The notes: generated by a model from the sequence alone, not told the origin. 6,942 bases of DNA from Crocinitomicaceae bacterium (GCA_023264075.1 JALQTG010000164.1:1-6942); one strand, 5' to 3'. Shown: positions 1-6,942, numbered from the stretch's first letter. Made by a program: numbers and translations.

Positions 1-41
1 GACCAAAAAGTCTTTGATGCTATGATGCATGCAGGTACACC

Positions 42-1667
42 ATGTCCATACAATGGTCGCATCAACAAGACGTAAAAGCGAATCCATACTGGCGGTTTAA
101 TAGCCGCGTGAACTTTGAATCGGATAATAACGGGACAACCAACTTGGACCCCTTGAATACGCAATATTTTCAGAATAATTTCAACTCCGACATCAACTTG
201 ACGCGTTCTTTCCCTGGAAAACCAGTTACTATGGGGCTAAAAGCTGGGTTGAAACAGAACAGCGTATCCGGAAATATGGATTTAGACTTACCTACTTTTA
301 ATTTGAATGTTACCCGCTTCTTCCCCTTCAAAGCGTTGCGCAAAAATAAAATCGGTGGTGAGAAATTTTATGAGAAAATTGGTTTCACCTATAACATGGA
401 AGGTAAAAATCGTGCGCTGTTCAAGGATTCACTTTTAAATAACCGTCAATTTGACTTGATTGGAAAGCAATTTCAGAATGGGATACGTCACTCAGCGGGA
501 ATGGTAGCTGCATTTCAGCTATTTAATCAAACAGTTACCTTGTCCCCTACCATTAATTATAATATGCGGATGAACCTCCAGTCCATAGAACGCTCCTACG
601 ACGCCTTGAATAATGCGCAAGTGATTGATACCTTACGCGGCTTAGGTATTTCGCAAGACCTTAATTTTTCTGCACAACTTTCAACAGCTCTCTATGGCTA
701 TTACCGATTTGCCTTTGACCGCGACATGCGTATGCGTCACGTCATTACCCCTCGTGTGAATTTCAGGTATGTACCGAACATGAGTTCCTACATTACGGAT
801 AACGTAGGTGTAAACGGTGCTGAACTGACTTACTCTCCCTACGAACGCAGTTTGTATCGAGAACCGAGTGCACGGGCACAAGGACGCATTGAATACTCCT
901 TGGGAAATACGTTTGAATTGAAGACGCGGAACAAAAGAGATAGTTTGACAGATTTTAATAAGTTCATGTTAATCGACGCTCTTACGTTCAGCGGAAATTA
1001 TGATGCGCTGGCTGATTCCATGCGCTTCTCAAACATCAACATCAACCTTCGGATGAGTCCTTTTCCTTCTTTGAGTTTTGTCTCGCGCGGGGTTTATTCA
1101 ATTTACGCTTATGACGATAAGGGTAGGTCCTTCGATGATTTCGCCTTAAACAATGGACAAGGCCTAGGTCGATTGTTGAACTTTGACTTCTCTACCACCT
1201 TTACGTTAGCGTCCAAAGAAAGCAAAGAGATCATAGAAGAAAATCAGCAACGTATTTCCAATTATTGGGATGGTGATTTTCAATACTTCGCCATGAATCC
1301 ACATGAAATTTTAGATTTTCGAATCCCATGGAAATTCAACATTACACACACGTGGTTCTTCAATCAAAATAGAGACACCTTAAGTTTCTCTGACGAACGA
1401 TTTACGCAAAACCAGAACATTGCCTTATCGGGAGATATCACTTTTACGGAGCGCTGGAAAATCGGTTTTAACACCAGTTACGATGTCCAACTGACTCAAC
1501 TTACACAAACACGAATTTCCCTCACGCGCGACATGCATTGTTGGCAATTGTCCTTCTTTTGGAACTCATTCGGTCAATCCCAAAACTTTTTGATTCGTTT
1601 TAATGGAACGGCAGCAATGCTTCAAAGTGCCAAAGTCGAATTCAGAAAACCTCCTGCATTCCTTTAG
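42..1667 (+). CDS. lptD: LptD, LPS-assembly outer-membrane protein, C-terminal beta-barrel part (N-terminal half missing)
   Basis: LptD forms the outer-membrane barrel that, with LptE, inserts lipopolysaccharide into the outer leaflet. The 541 residues match the C-terminal part of the Bacteroidota LptD family from memory: WSHQQDVKANPYWRF at residues 5-19, the strand segment LPTFNLNVTRFFPF around 83-96, and the closing segment with DMHCWQLSFFW at 497-507 and MLQSAKVEFRKPP near the end. Alternating polar and aromatic residues throughout fit amphipathic beta strands. Family members are usually about 850-900 residues and begin with a signal peptide and a periplasmic OstA-like domain; both are absent here. 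A TGA in the same frame at 15-17 closes the frame just upstream, so ATG 42 is only the first available start and falls in the middle of the family alignment. A weak AGG lies at 33-35. The gene is thus probably a frameshifted or interrupted lptD. Family identity is strong; integrity is doubtful. Confidence 0.85.
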   Translation: MSIQWSHQQDVKANPYWRFNSRVNFESDNNGTTNLDPLNTQYFQNNFNSDINLTRSFPGKPVTMGLKAGLKQNSVSGNMDLDLPTFNLNVTRFFPFKALRKNKIGGEKFYEKIGFTYNMEGKNRALFKDSLLNNRQFDLIGKQFQNGIRHSAGMVAAFQLFNQTVTLSPTINYNMRMNLQSIERSYDALNNAQVIDTLRGLGISQDLNFSAQLSTALYGYYRFAFDRDMRMRHVITPRVNFRYVPNMSSYITDNVGVNGAELTYSPYERSLYREPSARAQGRIEYSLGNTFELKTRNKRDSLTDFNKFMLIDALTFSGNYDALADSMRFSNININLRMSPFPSLSFVSRGVYSIYAYDDKGRSFDDFALNNGQGLGRLLNFDFSTTFTLASKESKEIIEENQQRISNYWDGDFQYFAMNPHEILDFRIPWKFNITHTWFFNQNRDTLSFSDERFTQNQNIALSGDITFTERWKIGFNTSYDVQLTQLTQTRISLTRDMHCWQLSFFWNSFGQSQNFLIRFNGTAAMLQSAKVEFRKPPAFL

Positions 1668-1686
1668 GTCTAATTCAAAAGTCAAA

Positions 1687-2382
1687 TTATCTTTCGTCTA
1701 AAACCCTCCGACTAAAAAAATCCCACAAGGTATCTTCCTTCGGAACAGGGGCAGTAATGACGATCTTTTCTTTAGAGACAGGATGAACAAACATTAATTT
1801 TCGCGCATGCAGGCAAATGCTTCCATCTGGATTTGAACGTTTGGCTCCGTATTTTAAGTCGCCTTTGATAATCGCTCCTATATTTGATAACTGTACCCGT
1901 ATTTGATGATGCCGCCCAGTTCTCGGTGCTACTTCGAGTAGATCATATCGGTCACTTTCAGCAATCTTGGCATAGGTCAATTCCGCTTTCTTCCCCTCAG
2001 CAACTTCCTTGTCGAAGGCAAAACTTTTGTTTTTGACAGTGTCTTTGCGTAAATAATTTATCAAATGACCTTTATCGGGCACATTGGATTTCTCCGTAAT
2101 CGCCCAATAGATTTTTTGAACTTCTTTTGTTTGGAACTGTTGATTCATGCGCGCTAATGCCTTCGAGGTCTTTGCAAACAAAACAATACCCGTCGTTGGC
2201 CGGTCTAAGCGATGAATCACCCCGCAAAACACATTGCCAGGCTTATTGTACTTTTCCTTCAACCATGCTTGGATGATTTCTGGTAGTGGAGTATCACCAG
2301 TTTTATCCCCTTGTGTAATATCACCTGATCGCTTGTTGACCGCTATCAGGTGGTTATCTTCATACAGAACCTCTAAGGACAT
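1687..2382 (-). CDS. RluA-family RNA pseudouridine synthase, short form without S4 domain
   Basis: The enzyme isomerises uridine to pseudouridine in rRNA or tRNA in the cytoplasm. The 231-residue protein is essentially the catalytic domain alone: VLYEDNHLIAVNKRSGD at residues 5-21 opens the fold, HRLDRPTTG at 57-65 carries the catalytic aspartate (Asp60), the uridine-stacking tyrosine region is around KIYWAI (90-95), and RTGRHHQIR at 154-162 is the conserved basic motif. There is no N-terminal S4 RNA-binding domain as in RluC/RluD. HRLDRPT-G resembles TruC (tRNA U65), but the length and the rest of the sequence fit a widespread Bacteroidota RluA subgroup whose target I cannot assign. Its ATG lies 2 bases after the panB stop codon, so it is almost certainly co-transcribed with panB and perhaps translationally coupled. 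No Shine-Dalgarno sequence is visible, as is common in this phylum. Confidence 0.93.
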   Translation of the reverse strand: MSLEVLYEDNHLIAVNKRSGDITQGDKTGDTPLPEIIQAWLKEKYNKPGNVFCGVIHRLDRPTTGIVLFAKTSKALARMNQQFQTKEVQKIYWAITEKSNVPDKGHLINYLRKDTVKNKSFAFDKEVAEGKKAELTYAKIAESDRYDLLEVAPRTGRHHQIRVQLSNIGAIIKGDLKYGAKRSNPDGSICLHARKLMFVHPVSKEKIVITAPVPKEDTLWDFFSRRVLDER

Positions 2383-2384
2383 AT

Positions 2385-3200
2385 TTAGTATTGTTCGTCT
2401 TCGTTCGGGAAGGAACCAGATTTCACGTCTTCAATATAGTTTTGAAACGCCCCTAACATTTCTTGATACAAGTTATGGTATTTTCGTAAAAAGCGAGGAT
2501 TAAACTCATTGTTAATCCCTAACATATCGTGAACAACTAATACTTGTCCATCAACTCCTCCACCAGCACCGATTCCAATGATGGGAATATGTACGGCTTT
2601 AGCAACCAGAGTTGCAAGATCAGCTGGAATTTTCTCCAACACCAATGCAAAACAACCGGCTTCTTCAAGCGCTTTGGCGTCTTCAATTAATCGATCCGCT
2701 TCACCTTTTTCTTTCGCACGAACTACGTATGTACCAAACTTATAAATGGATTGTGGGGTTAATCCTAGATGTCCCATAACAGGAATTCCCGCTGTCAATA
2801 TACGCTGAATAGATTCTAGCACTTCTTGTCCACCTTCCATTTTCACAGCATGTCCACCGGACTCTTTCATGATGCGAATTGCATTGGACAACGCTTCTTT
2901 TGAATTTCCTTGGTAAGAACCAAAAGGCATATCTACCACCACTAACGCGCGTTGAACTGCACGAACAACAGATGATGCGTGATAAATCATCTGATCCAAT
3001 GTAATAGGAAGCGTCGTTTCATGTCCCGCCATAACATTCGAAGCAGAGTCTCCAACCAGAATAACGTCAATTCCAGCAGTATCGATTATGCGTGCCATTG
3101 AAAAATCGTACCCAGTAAGCATGGAGATTTTCTCTCCCTTATTTTTCATTTCTTGAAGGGTGTGTGTGGTAACGCGCTTCACGTTTTTATGTACAGACAT
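2385..3200 (-). CDS. panB: 3-methyl-2-oxobutanoate hydroxymethyltransferase (ketopantoate hydroxymethyltransferase)
   Basis: PanB transfers a hydroxymethyl group from 5,10-methylenetetrahydrofolate to 2-oxoisovalerate, giving ketopantoate, the first committed step to pantothenate and coenzyme A. The 271 residues form a full-length TIM-barrel enzyme. Visible active-site residues are Asp51 in VGDS and Asp90 in VVVDMPFGSY (metal binding), Lys120 and Glu122 in KMEGG, and Glu189 in LEKIP (catalytic base), by comparison with E. coli Asp45, Asp84, Lys112, Glu114 and Glu181. GHLGLTPQ and IGIGAGGGVDGQVLV are further family signatures. The frame stays open to an ATG at 3290, but the start at 3200 (MSVHKN) is preferred: it matches the usual N-terminus and length, and a Bacteroidota -7 promoter box lies at 3223-3230 inside the longer frame. 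The pantothenate synthetase gene panC is not nearby. It is the first gene of a likely two-gene unit with the short pseudouridine synthase. Confidence 0.97.
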   Translation of the reverse strand: MSVHKNVKRVTTHTLQEMKNKGEKISMLTGYDFSMARIIDTAGIDVILVGDSASNVMAGHETTLPITLDQMIYHASSVVRAVQRALVVVDMPFGSYQGNSKEALSNAIRIMKESGGHAVKMEGGQEVLESIQRILTAGIPVMGHLGLTPQSIYKFGTYVVRAKEKGEADRLIEDAKALEEAGCFALVLEKIPADLATLVAKAVHIPIIGIGAGGGVDGQVLVVHDMLGINNEFNPRFLRKYHNLYQEMLGAFQNYIEDVKSGSFPNEDEQY

Positions 3201-3222
3201 ACTTTTTTCTTTGATGTTGGCA

Positions 3223-3230
3223 CAAATATA
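3223..3230 (-). promoter_or_regulatory. Bacteroidota -7 promoter box (TAnnTTTG) upstream of panB
   Basis: On the minus strand the bases read TATATTTG, an exact match to the TAnnTTTG element recognised by the Bacteroidota primary sigma factor. It lies 22 bases upstream of the panB ATG at 3200, which would give a leader of roughly 15-20 bases. No clear TTG or TTTG -33 element is visible at the usual spacing. The surrounding 110-base gap (3201-3310) holds no other gene. Confidence 0.6.
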
Positions 3231-3310
3231 GGGAAATTGTTTTCTATAGCTGAGTGATTGAGGTTTGATAATGGAGTTGTCCAACTTCAAACTGCTAGAC
3301 TCAACTCGCC

Positions 3311-5029
3311 CTATTCCACGAAATAAACAGGTAACACATTGTGTGTGGGCTCATAATATGGCGAGTGCTTATAAATGAAATACAATTGCTCCCAGCGACT
3401 TTCTTTGAATTTAGGTTCTTCTTGTTGTTTACGACGGAATTCTTTTTGGAGTTCAGGATTGTTCATAAGAATTTCAACCGCCTTCTCTTCAAACACATAT
3501 GCCGAAAAATATTCCTTTTGTTGTAAATAGCTATCATAAAAGTTCCATGCAAAGAAGCTATCCTCCATTCGAGGGTCTAGCACCGAAAGGATATAATATG
3601 CTTTATCTTGCTTCAAAGGAACAATAAAATCTCCTTTCTTCACGCGGACATTCATCTCCTTCAGCTCAACTTTTGTTTGTGTATGCAGGTAATGTCCTTC
3701 ATATGGTTTTGTCCCATTAGAGAAGTGAACGACCTTGAACGCCTTCGCATTAACCACTGTATCTATGGAGGAAGGAATCATTTGAACCTCATTAAGTCGC
3801 AGGTATTCCAGTGTTTTCGTTTCTTGTGCTCCCACAATGTAAAATGCAGGAACACGTACGCTATCCGTGGCAGCATACTTAAAAAAATGTGGAATGTAGC
3901 GCGTAAAAGGCTTTTCCCTATCATAAAACAAGCGAGGTTGTTCAGTAAGTGAGCTCGGGATTTCACGCCATTCATACCCTTTAAATAAAATCGAGTCTTT
4001 CGTTGATTCATCCAATACATAATTCGTCGAGACCACTGATTTATATTTATAATCATTACGAGCAGTTTGGCGTGCAACTTCTATATCGCGGGCATTTGCA
4101 GCCATCCATGTGATCGTCTCTCGGAGAAATGCATATGTAGAGCGCACGCGATCTTCAAATGGCTTTAGCATGTGTGTTTCTGTCGTAAAGCTCAAGGTAT
4201 GAAACAATTCACAATATCCCATAGCGTATCTAGGAAGCGTATTAAACGCATGAATACCCTCGTCTAAACGTGACAAATACATAGATACATAAGGAGTTAT
4301 CTCATACTTCCAACGTTTCGACATAGAACCTTTCAGATGAGGGATCAATTCATCATACATGAGTTTCCGAGTAGCTTCAGGCATTCGGTCATATGTCGGA
4401 GCAATATAGGTCATCGTGTACTGATAGTCCGCTCCATTGCTGGTGTGGGTATCGATGAAAACGTCTGGATCGATCGCATGAAAAAGAAGTGCAAATGTTT
4501 TGGCATTCTCACTGTCCATTTTGATAAAATCGCGGTTCAAGTCAAGGTTGCGCGCATTTCCTCGAAATCCATATTCCTCTGGGCCCTCCTGATTTGCACG
4601 ACTGAAGCTAGAACGGTTGTGCATTCCACCGACATTGTAGGCAAGAATCAGTGCAACAACAGGATAATTTTTTCGTTCTTTTTCGGACATATTCGCGTAA
4701 TCTTTAACCAATTGCCGACTCGCATTGATTCCACAAGGCTCCCCAGGATGTATCCCATTATTCACCAATAGCGTGGTTGCGTTTCGTGCCTTCGTGAACG
4801 TTTGAGAAGAGTCCGCCAAGGCTCCTAGAATGCACACATAAATAGGCTTTCCGTAATCCGATTTCCCCATGGCATAAAGTTGAATCCCCTCATCTTGTTG
4901 TGCGTAGGTTTTATAAAACGTAATCAATTCGTCATAAGTGGGCGTCGTATTTCCTCGCAATAAATCGTTGGTTTGCCCACTTAAAGCGCAAGCAATGACC
5001 AAGGTGATAATTGATAAAAAGATTTTCAT
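3311..5029 (-). CDS. Exported M14-family zinc carboxypeptidase
   Basis: This is a zinc metallopeptidase expected to trim C-terminal residues from peptides outside the cytoplasm. From the chosen start the protein has 572 residues. Residues 1-19 (MKIFLSIITLVIACALSGQ) look like a signal peptide; VIAC at 11-14 could be read as a lipobox, so periplasmic versus lipoprotein sorting is uncertain. The M14 core is complete: HPGE at 94-97 supplies zinc ligands His94 and Glu97, RNLDLNRDF at 160-168 holds the substrate-binding arginine pattern, THTSNGAD holds the third zinc ligand His195, and TTETH holds the catalytic Glu284. Residues from about 320 to 572 form a C-terminal extension that I cannot assign to a known domain; similar long forms occur in Bacteroidota. 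The frame is open to an ATG at 5071, but start 5029 is preferred because it begins the signal peptide exactly and because a promoter box sits at 5044-5051. The substrate cannot be told from sequence. Confidence 0.92.
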   Translation of the reverse strand: MKIFLSIITLVIACALSGQTNDLLRGNTTPTYDELITFYKTYAQQDEGIQLYAMGKSDYGKPIYVCILGALADSSQTFTKARNATTLLVNNGIHPGEPCGINASRQLVKDYANMSEKERKNYPVVALILAYNVGGMHNRSSFSRANQEGPEEYGFRGNARNLDLNRDFIKMDSENAKTFALLFHAIDPDVFIDTHTSNGADYQYTMTYIAPTYDRMPEATRKLMYDELIPHLKGSMSKRWKYEITPYVSMYLSRLDEGIHAFNTLPRYAMGYCELFHTLSFTTETHMLKPFEDRVRSTYAFLRETITWMAANARDIEVARQTARNDYKYKSVVSTNYVLDESTKDSILFKGYEWREIPSSLTEQPRLFYDREKPFTRYIPHFFKYAATDSVRVPAFYIVGAQETKTLEYLRLNEVQMIPSSIDTVVNAKAFKVVHFSNGTKPYEGHYLHTQTKVELKEMNVRVKKGDFIVPLKQDKAYYILSVLDPRMEDSFFAWNFYDSYLQQKEYFSAYVFEEKAVEILMNNPELQKEFRRKQQEEPKFKESRWEQLYFIYKHSPYYEPTHNVLPVYFVE

Positions 5030-5043
5030 TCGAATGTTTTCCT

Positions 5044-5051
5044 CAAATTTA
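5044..5051 (-). promoter_or_regulatory. Bacteroidota -7 promoter box (TAnnTTTG) upstream of the M14 peptidase
   Basis: The minus strand reads TAAATTTG, an exact TAnnTTTG match, preceded by CCC just as in the panB box. It ends 14 bases before the ATG at 5029, implying a very short leader of about 8-11 bases. It lies in the 53-base gap after the long pseudouridine synthase stop codon, so the peptidase is probably transcribed from its own start, possibly in addition to read-through. No -33 element is clear. Confidence 0.55.
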
Positions 5052-5082
5052 GGGAAAAAGTCACATGTCATTCATTGAAAAG

Positions 5083-6756
5083 TCAGAAATTCGCAGGTGC
5101 ATGAAACTTCACAACCTCGCGTGTTTTTGGATGTATAAACGCTATGAATTCAGCATGAAGATGGAGTCGGTCTGCTTTGTTCCCATATAAGTCATCCCCT
5201 ACGATGGGTACGTTTAATCCATTCGGATGGGCGGAGTGTACGCGCAGTTGATGTGTTCTACCTGTAATAGGAATAAATTCAACGCGTGTCTTACCATCAC
5301 GGATTTCCAAGACCTTGTAGCGGGTTCGCGCAGGCTTTCCATGCTCGTAGCAAACTAACTGTCGGGGTCTATCCTCTAAGTCCACACGAAGGGGTAAATC
5401 AATGATTCCCTGAAGCGATGTTAACGTTCCGTCTAAAAGCGCCACATACCTTTTCTGAACAGATCGCTTTATAAATTGTCGTTGAATAAACTTATGCGCT
5501 TCCTCGGTTTTCGCTGCTACCAGAATTCCAGATGTCGACATGTCTAAGCGATGAATTAACAATGGACCTGTCGCTTTGGGATACATGCGCTTCAATCTCG
5601 TGGAGACAGCATCTTCGATTGTTTTACCAGGAACGGATAAAAATTCGGCAGGTTTATGAATAATCACTATACTATCATCTTCAAAAATGATACTCAACTC
5701 TTTGTCCTCAGCAGGGTTATTTAATAATGGATTCTCATCTACTGTTAGTCCTTTCAACATATGGCCCAAAATCGGCTCACATTTGCCTCTGCAGGCAGGA
5801 TAATAATTTTTGTGCTGTCGAATTTCGGATTGCGGCGATTGTCCCCACCAAAATTCAGCCAACGCTACAGGTCTCAATCCATTTTCATAGGCATACTGTA
5901 ATAATTTTGGTGCCGCGCACTCCCCTGATCCTGCAGGTGGCTTAATGTCTTCTGAAGTCGAAAAAATAGCGGCTAAGCTGGCTTGCTCGTTATTTGCGTT
6001 TAAGAAATGATACTTTTCGAATAAGCGCTGTTGCAACAGACTAGACTTACGCTTGCGCTCATCCTTCAATTCAGCAATTGCGTTACGCATTGCATTAAGT
6101 CCAGCCTCTTTTTCAGCAATTTGCGCTTTCCAAAACGCTGATTTATCTTTTAAAAAATATTGCTCTTGGATACTTTCTTTCCGCAATCGCTCGATCAACT
6201 CAGCATGATTTCCGCCAGGAGCAGCGCGAAGTTCCTTTCGTTTTAGCTTATTGTGTTTAATGGCTTCTTTCAGTTGACTTAGTTCCTGCTCTGCTTCAGT
6301 GCGAATCTTTAGCAGATCTTCTTTGCATTGATGCAATGTGTCTGATGCCTCCAATTGCTCAATCCGACAATTATAGTCATTCAGCAGCGCTTCTTCTTTT
6401 CTGAAAAAGCTATTTTCTTCGAGCATGTTAAAAATAGGCGGAACAAAAAAAGAGTGATCATTGGAGTTGGCTAACTTTCCTGAATAGGCCGCTAGGTAGC
6501 CTAACTCACCAGAATCATCTTGACAAACTAAGACACCAAACATTTTTCCGATTACCAACCCTTTTTGAGAAATATCTAACCCAAAATTATGTTCAAAATC
6601 AGTCTGCGCCGTTAAATAATCTTGTAGCTCTTCAGCAGCTTTAATCGCAATTGGATGTGGATCATAATAAAAGGGAAAGGTAAATGCCTTGGGCAGTGCA
6701 ATCCCCTCCAAAGAAGACTTAAATGAATGTAATCGCAAAGGATTGGTATGTGTCAT
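5083..6756 (-). CDS. Long RluA-family pseudouridine synthase with N-terminal coiled-coil and cysteine-motif extension
   Basis: The C-terminal third (about residues 352-557) is an RluA-type pseudouridine synthase: IIHKPAEFLSVPG at 365-377, HRLDMSTSG at 402-410 with catalytic Asp405, DRPRQLVCYEHGKPARTRY at 462-480, and PITGRTHQLRVH at 496-507. These details resemble E. coli RluA, which modifies 23S rRNA U746 and tRNA U32, so a similar target is a reasonable inference. The N-terminal 340 residues are extra: a PFYYDPHPIAIKAAEELQ start, IGKMFGVLV and ELGYLAAYSGKLA near 69-96, FVPPIFNMLEENSFF at 104-118, a charged helical region likely to be coiled coil at about 119-247, then GECAAPKLL (278-286), AEFWWGQSP (300-308) and YPACRGKCEPILGHML (319-334). 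I recall this architecture from other Bacteroidota and some gammaproteobacteria but know no role for the N-terminal part. At 557 residues it is over twice the length of the other synthase here. The ATG lies 3 bases after the miaE stop codon, indicating one operon. Confidence 0.93.
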   Translation of the reverse strand: MTHTNPLRLHSFKSSLEGIALPKAFTFPFYYDPHPIAIKAAEELQDYLTAQTDFEHNFGLDISQKGLVIGKMFGVLVCQDDSGELGYLAAYSGKLANSNDHSFFVPPIFNMLEENSFFRKEEALLNDYNCRIEQLEASDTLHQCKEDLLKIRTEAEQELSQLKEAIKHNKLKRKELRAAPGGNHAELIERLRKESIQEQYFLKDKSAFWKAQIAEKEAGLNAMRNAIAELKDERKRKSSLLQQRLFEKYHFLNANNEQASLAAIFSTSEDIKPPAGSGECAAPKLLQYAYENGLRPVALAEFWWGQSPQSEIRQHKNYYPACRGKCEPILGHMLKGLTVDENPLLNNPAEDKELSIIFEDDSIVIIHKPAEFLSVPGKTIEDAVSTRLKRMYPKATGPLLIHRLDMSTSGILVAAKTEEAHKFIQRQFIKRSVQKRYVALLDGTLTSLQGIIDLPLRVDLEDRPRQLVCYEHGKPARTRYKVLEIRDGKTRVEFIPITGRTHQLRVHSAHPNGLNVPIVGDDLYGNKADRLHLHAEFIAFIHPKTREVVKFHAPANF

Positions 6757-6759
6757 CGA

Positions 6760-6942
6760 CTACCCGTGAATCGTTTCTTTTTTACCATATTTCAGCATAA
6801 GCGTCGCTTCATACGCGAGAAATTCTTTCCAACGCTGGTCTACGTTGATGCGTTTCGCATATTTCTTGGCAAAATTTAAAAACATCATGTAGTGACGTGC
6901 CTCACTTTCCATTAATTCTCTGTAAAACACGCGTAGTTCTGG
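6760..6942 (-). CDS. miaE: MiaE-type tRNA hydroxylase, C-terminal fragment (5' end beyond window)
   Basis: Reading the minus strand from the right edge gives 60 codons and a TAG stop at 6760-6762. The fragment starts PELRVFYRELMESEARHYMM and ends EATLMLKYGKKETIHG. The EARH at fragment residues 14-17 fits the second ExxH diiron-binding motif of MiaE, and the GKKETIHG-like end is the usual C-terminus of the Bacteroidota family, from memory. MiaE is a ferritin-like diiron monooxygenase that hydroxylates the isopentenyl side chain of 2-methylthio-N6-isopentenyladenosine at tRNA position 37. The rest of the gene, including the first iron-binding motif, lies outside the window. The stop codon is separated by 3 bases from the start of the long pseudouridine synthase, so the two RNA-modification genes should be co-transcribed. 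Confidence 0.85.
   Translation of the reverse strand, partial: PELRVFYRELMESEARHYMMFLNFAKKYAKRINVDQRWKEFLAYEATLMLKYGKKETIHG

Noticed and set aside
2234..2503. An 89-codon open frame on the + strand spanning the panB and pseudouridine synthase junction
   Set aside because: It is antisense to the ends of two well-supported genes, and the translation shows no family resemblance.
3271..3290. Possible hairpin after the M14 peptidase (AGTT, loop GGAC, AACT on the - strand)
   Set aside because: The stem is only about four base pairs and no T-tract follows, so it does not support a terminator call.
3201..3290. A 30-codon N-terminal extension of panB from ATG 3290
   Set aside because: It has no counterpart in the PanB family and contains a promoter box; the ATG at 3200 gives the usual length.
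3778..4077. A 99-codon open frame on the - strand in a different frame
   Set aside because: It overlaps the peptidase coding region on the same strand out of frame and has no recognisable motif.
4337..4771. A 144-codon open frame on the + strand
   Set aside because: It lies wholly antisense to the conserved zinc-binding core of the M14 peptidase, and its translation has no recognisable domain.
5727..5945. A 72-codon open frame on the + strand
   Set aside because: It is antisense to the cysteine-motif region of the long pseudouridine synthase and shows no independent coding signs.

Overview
The window looks like chromosomal DNA of a Bacteroidota bacterium, most likely a member of Flavobacteriales. 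The support is the Bacteroidota form of LptD, a PanB with the flavobacterial type of sequence, a long RluA-type pseudouridine synthase with an N-terminal extension typical of this phylum, and two TAnnTTTG elements (the Bacteroidota -7 promoter box) directly upstream of genes. Family placement below the phylum or order is inference. Nothing in the window points to mobile DNA, CRISPR or phage.

Layout: the left end carries the C-terminal, beta-barrel part of the outer-membrane LPS transporter LptD on the + strand (42-1667), without its N-terminal half. A stop codon lies in frame just upstream, at 15-17, so the gene is either broken or frameshifted at the window edge. After a 19-base convergent junction, everything else is on the - strand. 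Read in transcription order from the right end, these are the last 60 codons of a MiaE-type diiron tRNA hydroxylase (6760-6942), a 557-residue RluA-family pseudouridine synthase (5083-6756), an exported M14-family zinc carboxypeptidase (3311-5029), ketopantoate hydroxymethyltransferase PanB (2385-3200), and a short 231-residue RluA-family pseudouridine synthase (1687-2382).

The minus-strand genes appear to form three transcription units at most: miaE-rluA-long (3 bases apart), the M14 peptidase with its own promoter box, and panB-rluA-short (2 bases apart) with another promoter box. The promoter boxes lie inside the longest possible reading frames of panB and the peptidase, which helps to fix both starts at internal ATGs. 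Functionally the window mixes RNA modification (three genes), coenzyme A precursor synthesis, envelope assembly and extracytoplasmic peptide hydrolysis. It reads as ordinary housekeeping territory. The points most worth a second look are the broken start of lptD and the little-described N-terminal half of the long pseudouridine synthase, with its coiled coil and conserved-looking cysteine motif. I see no convincing new multi-gene system.
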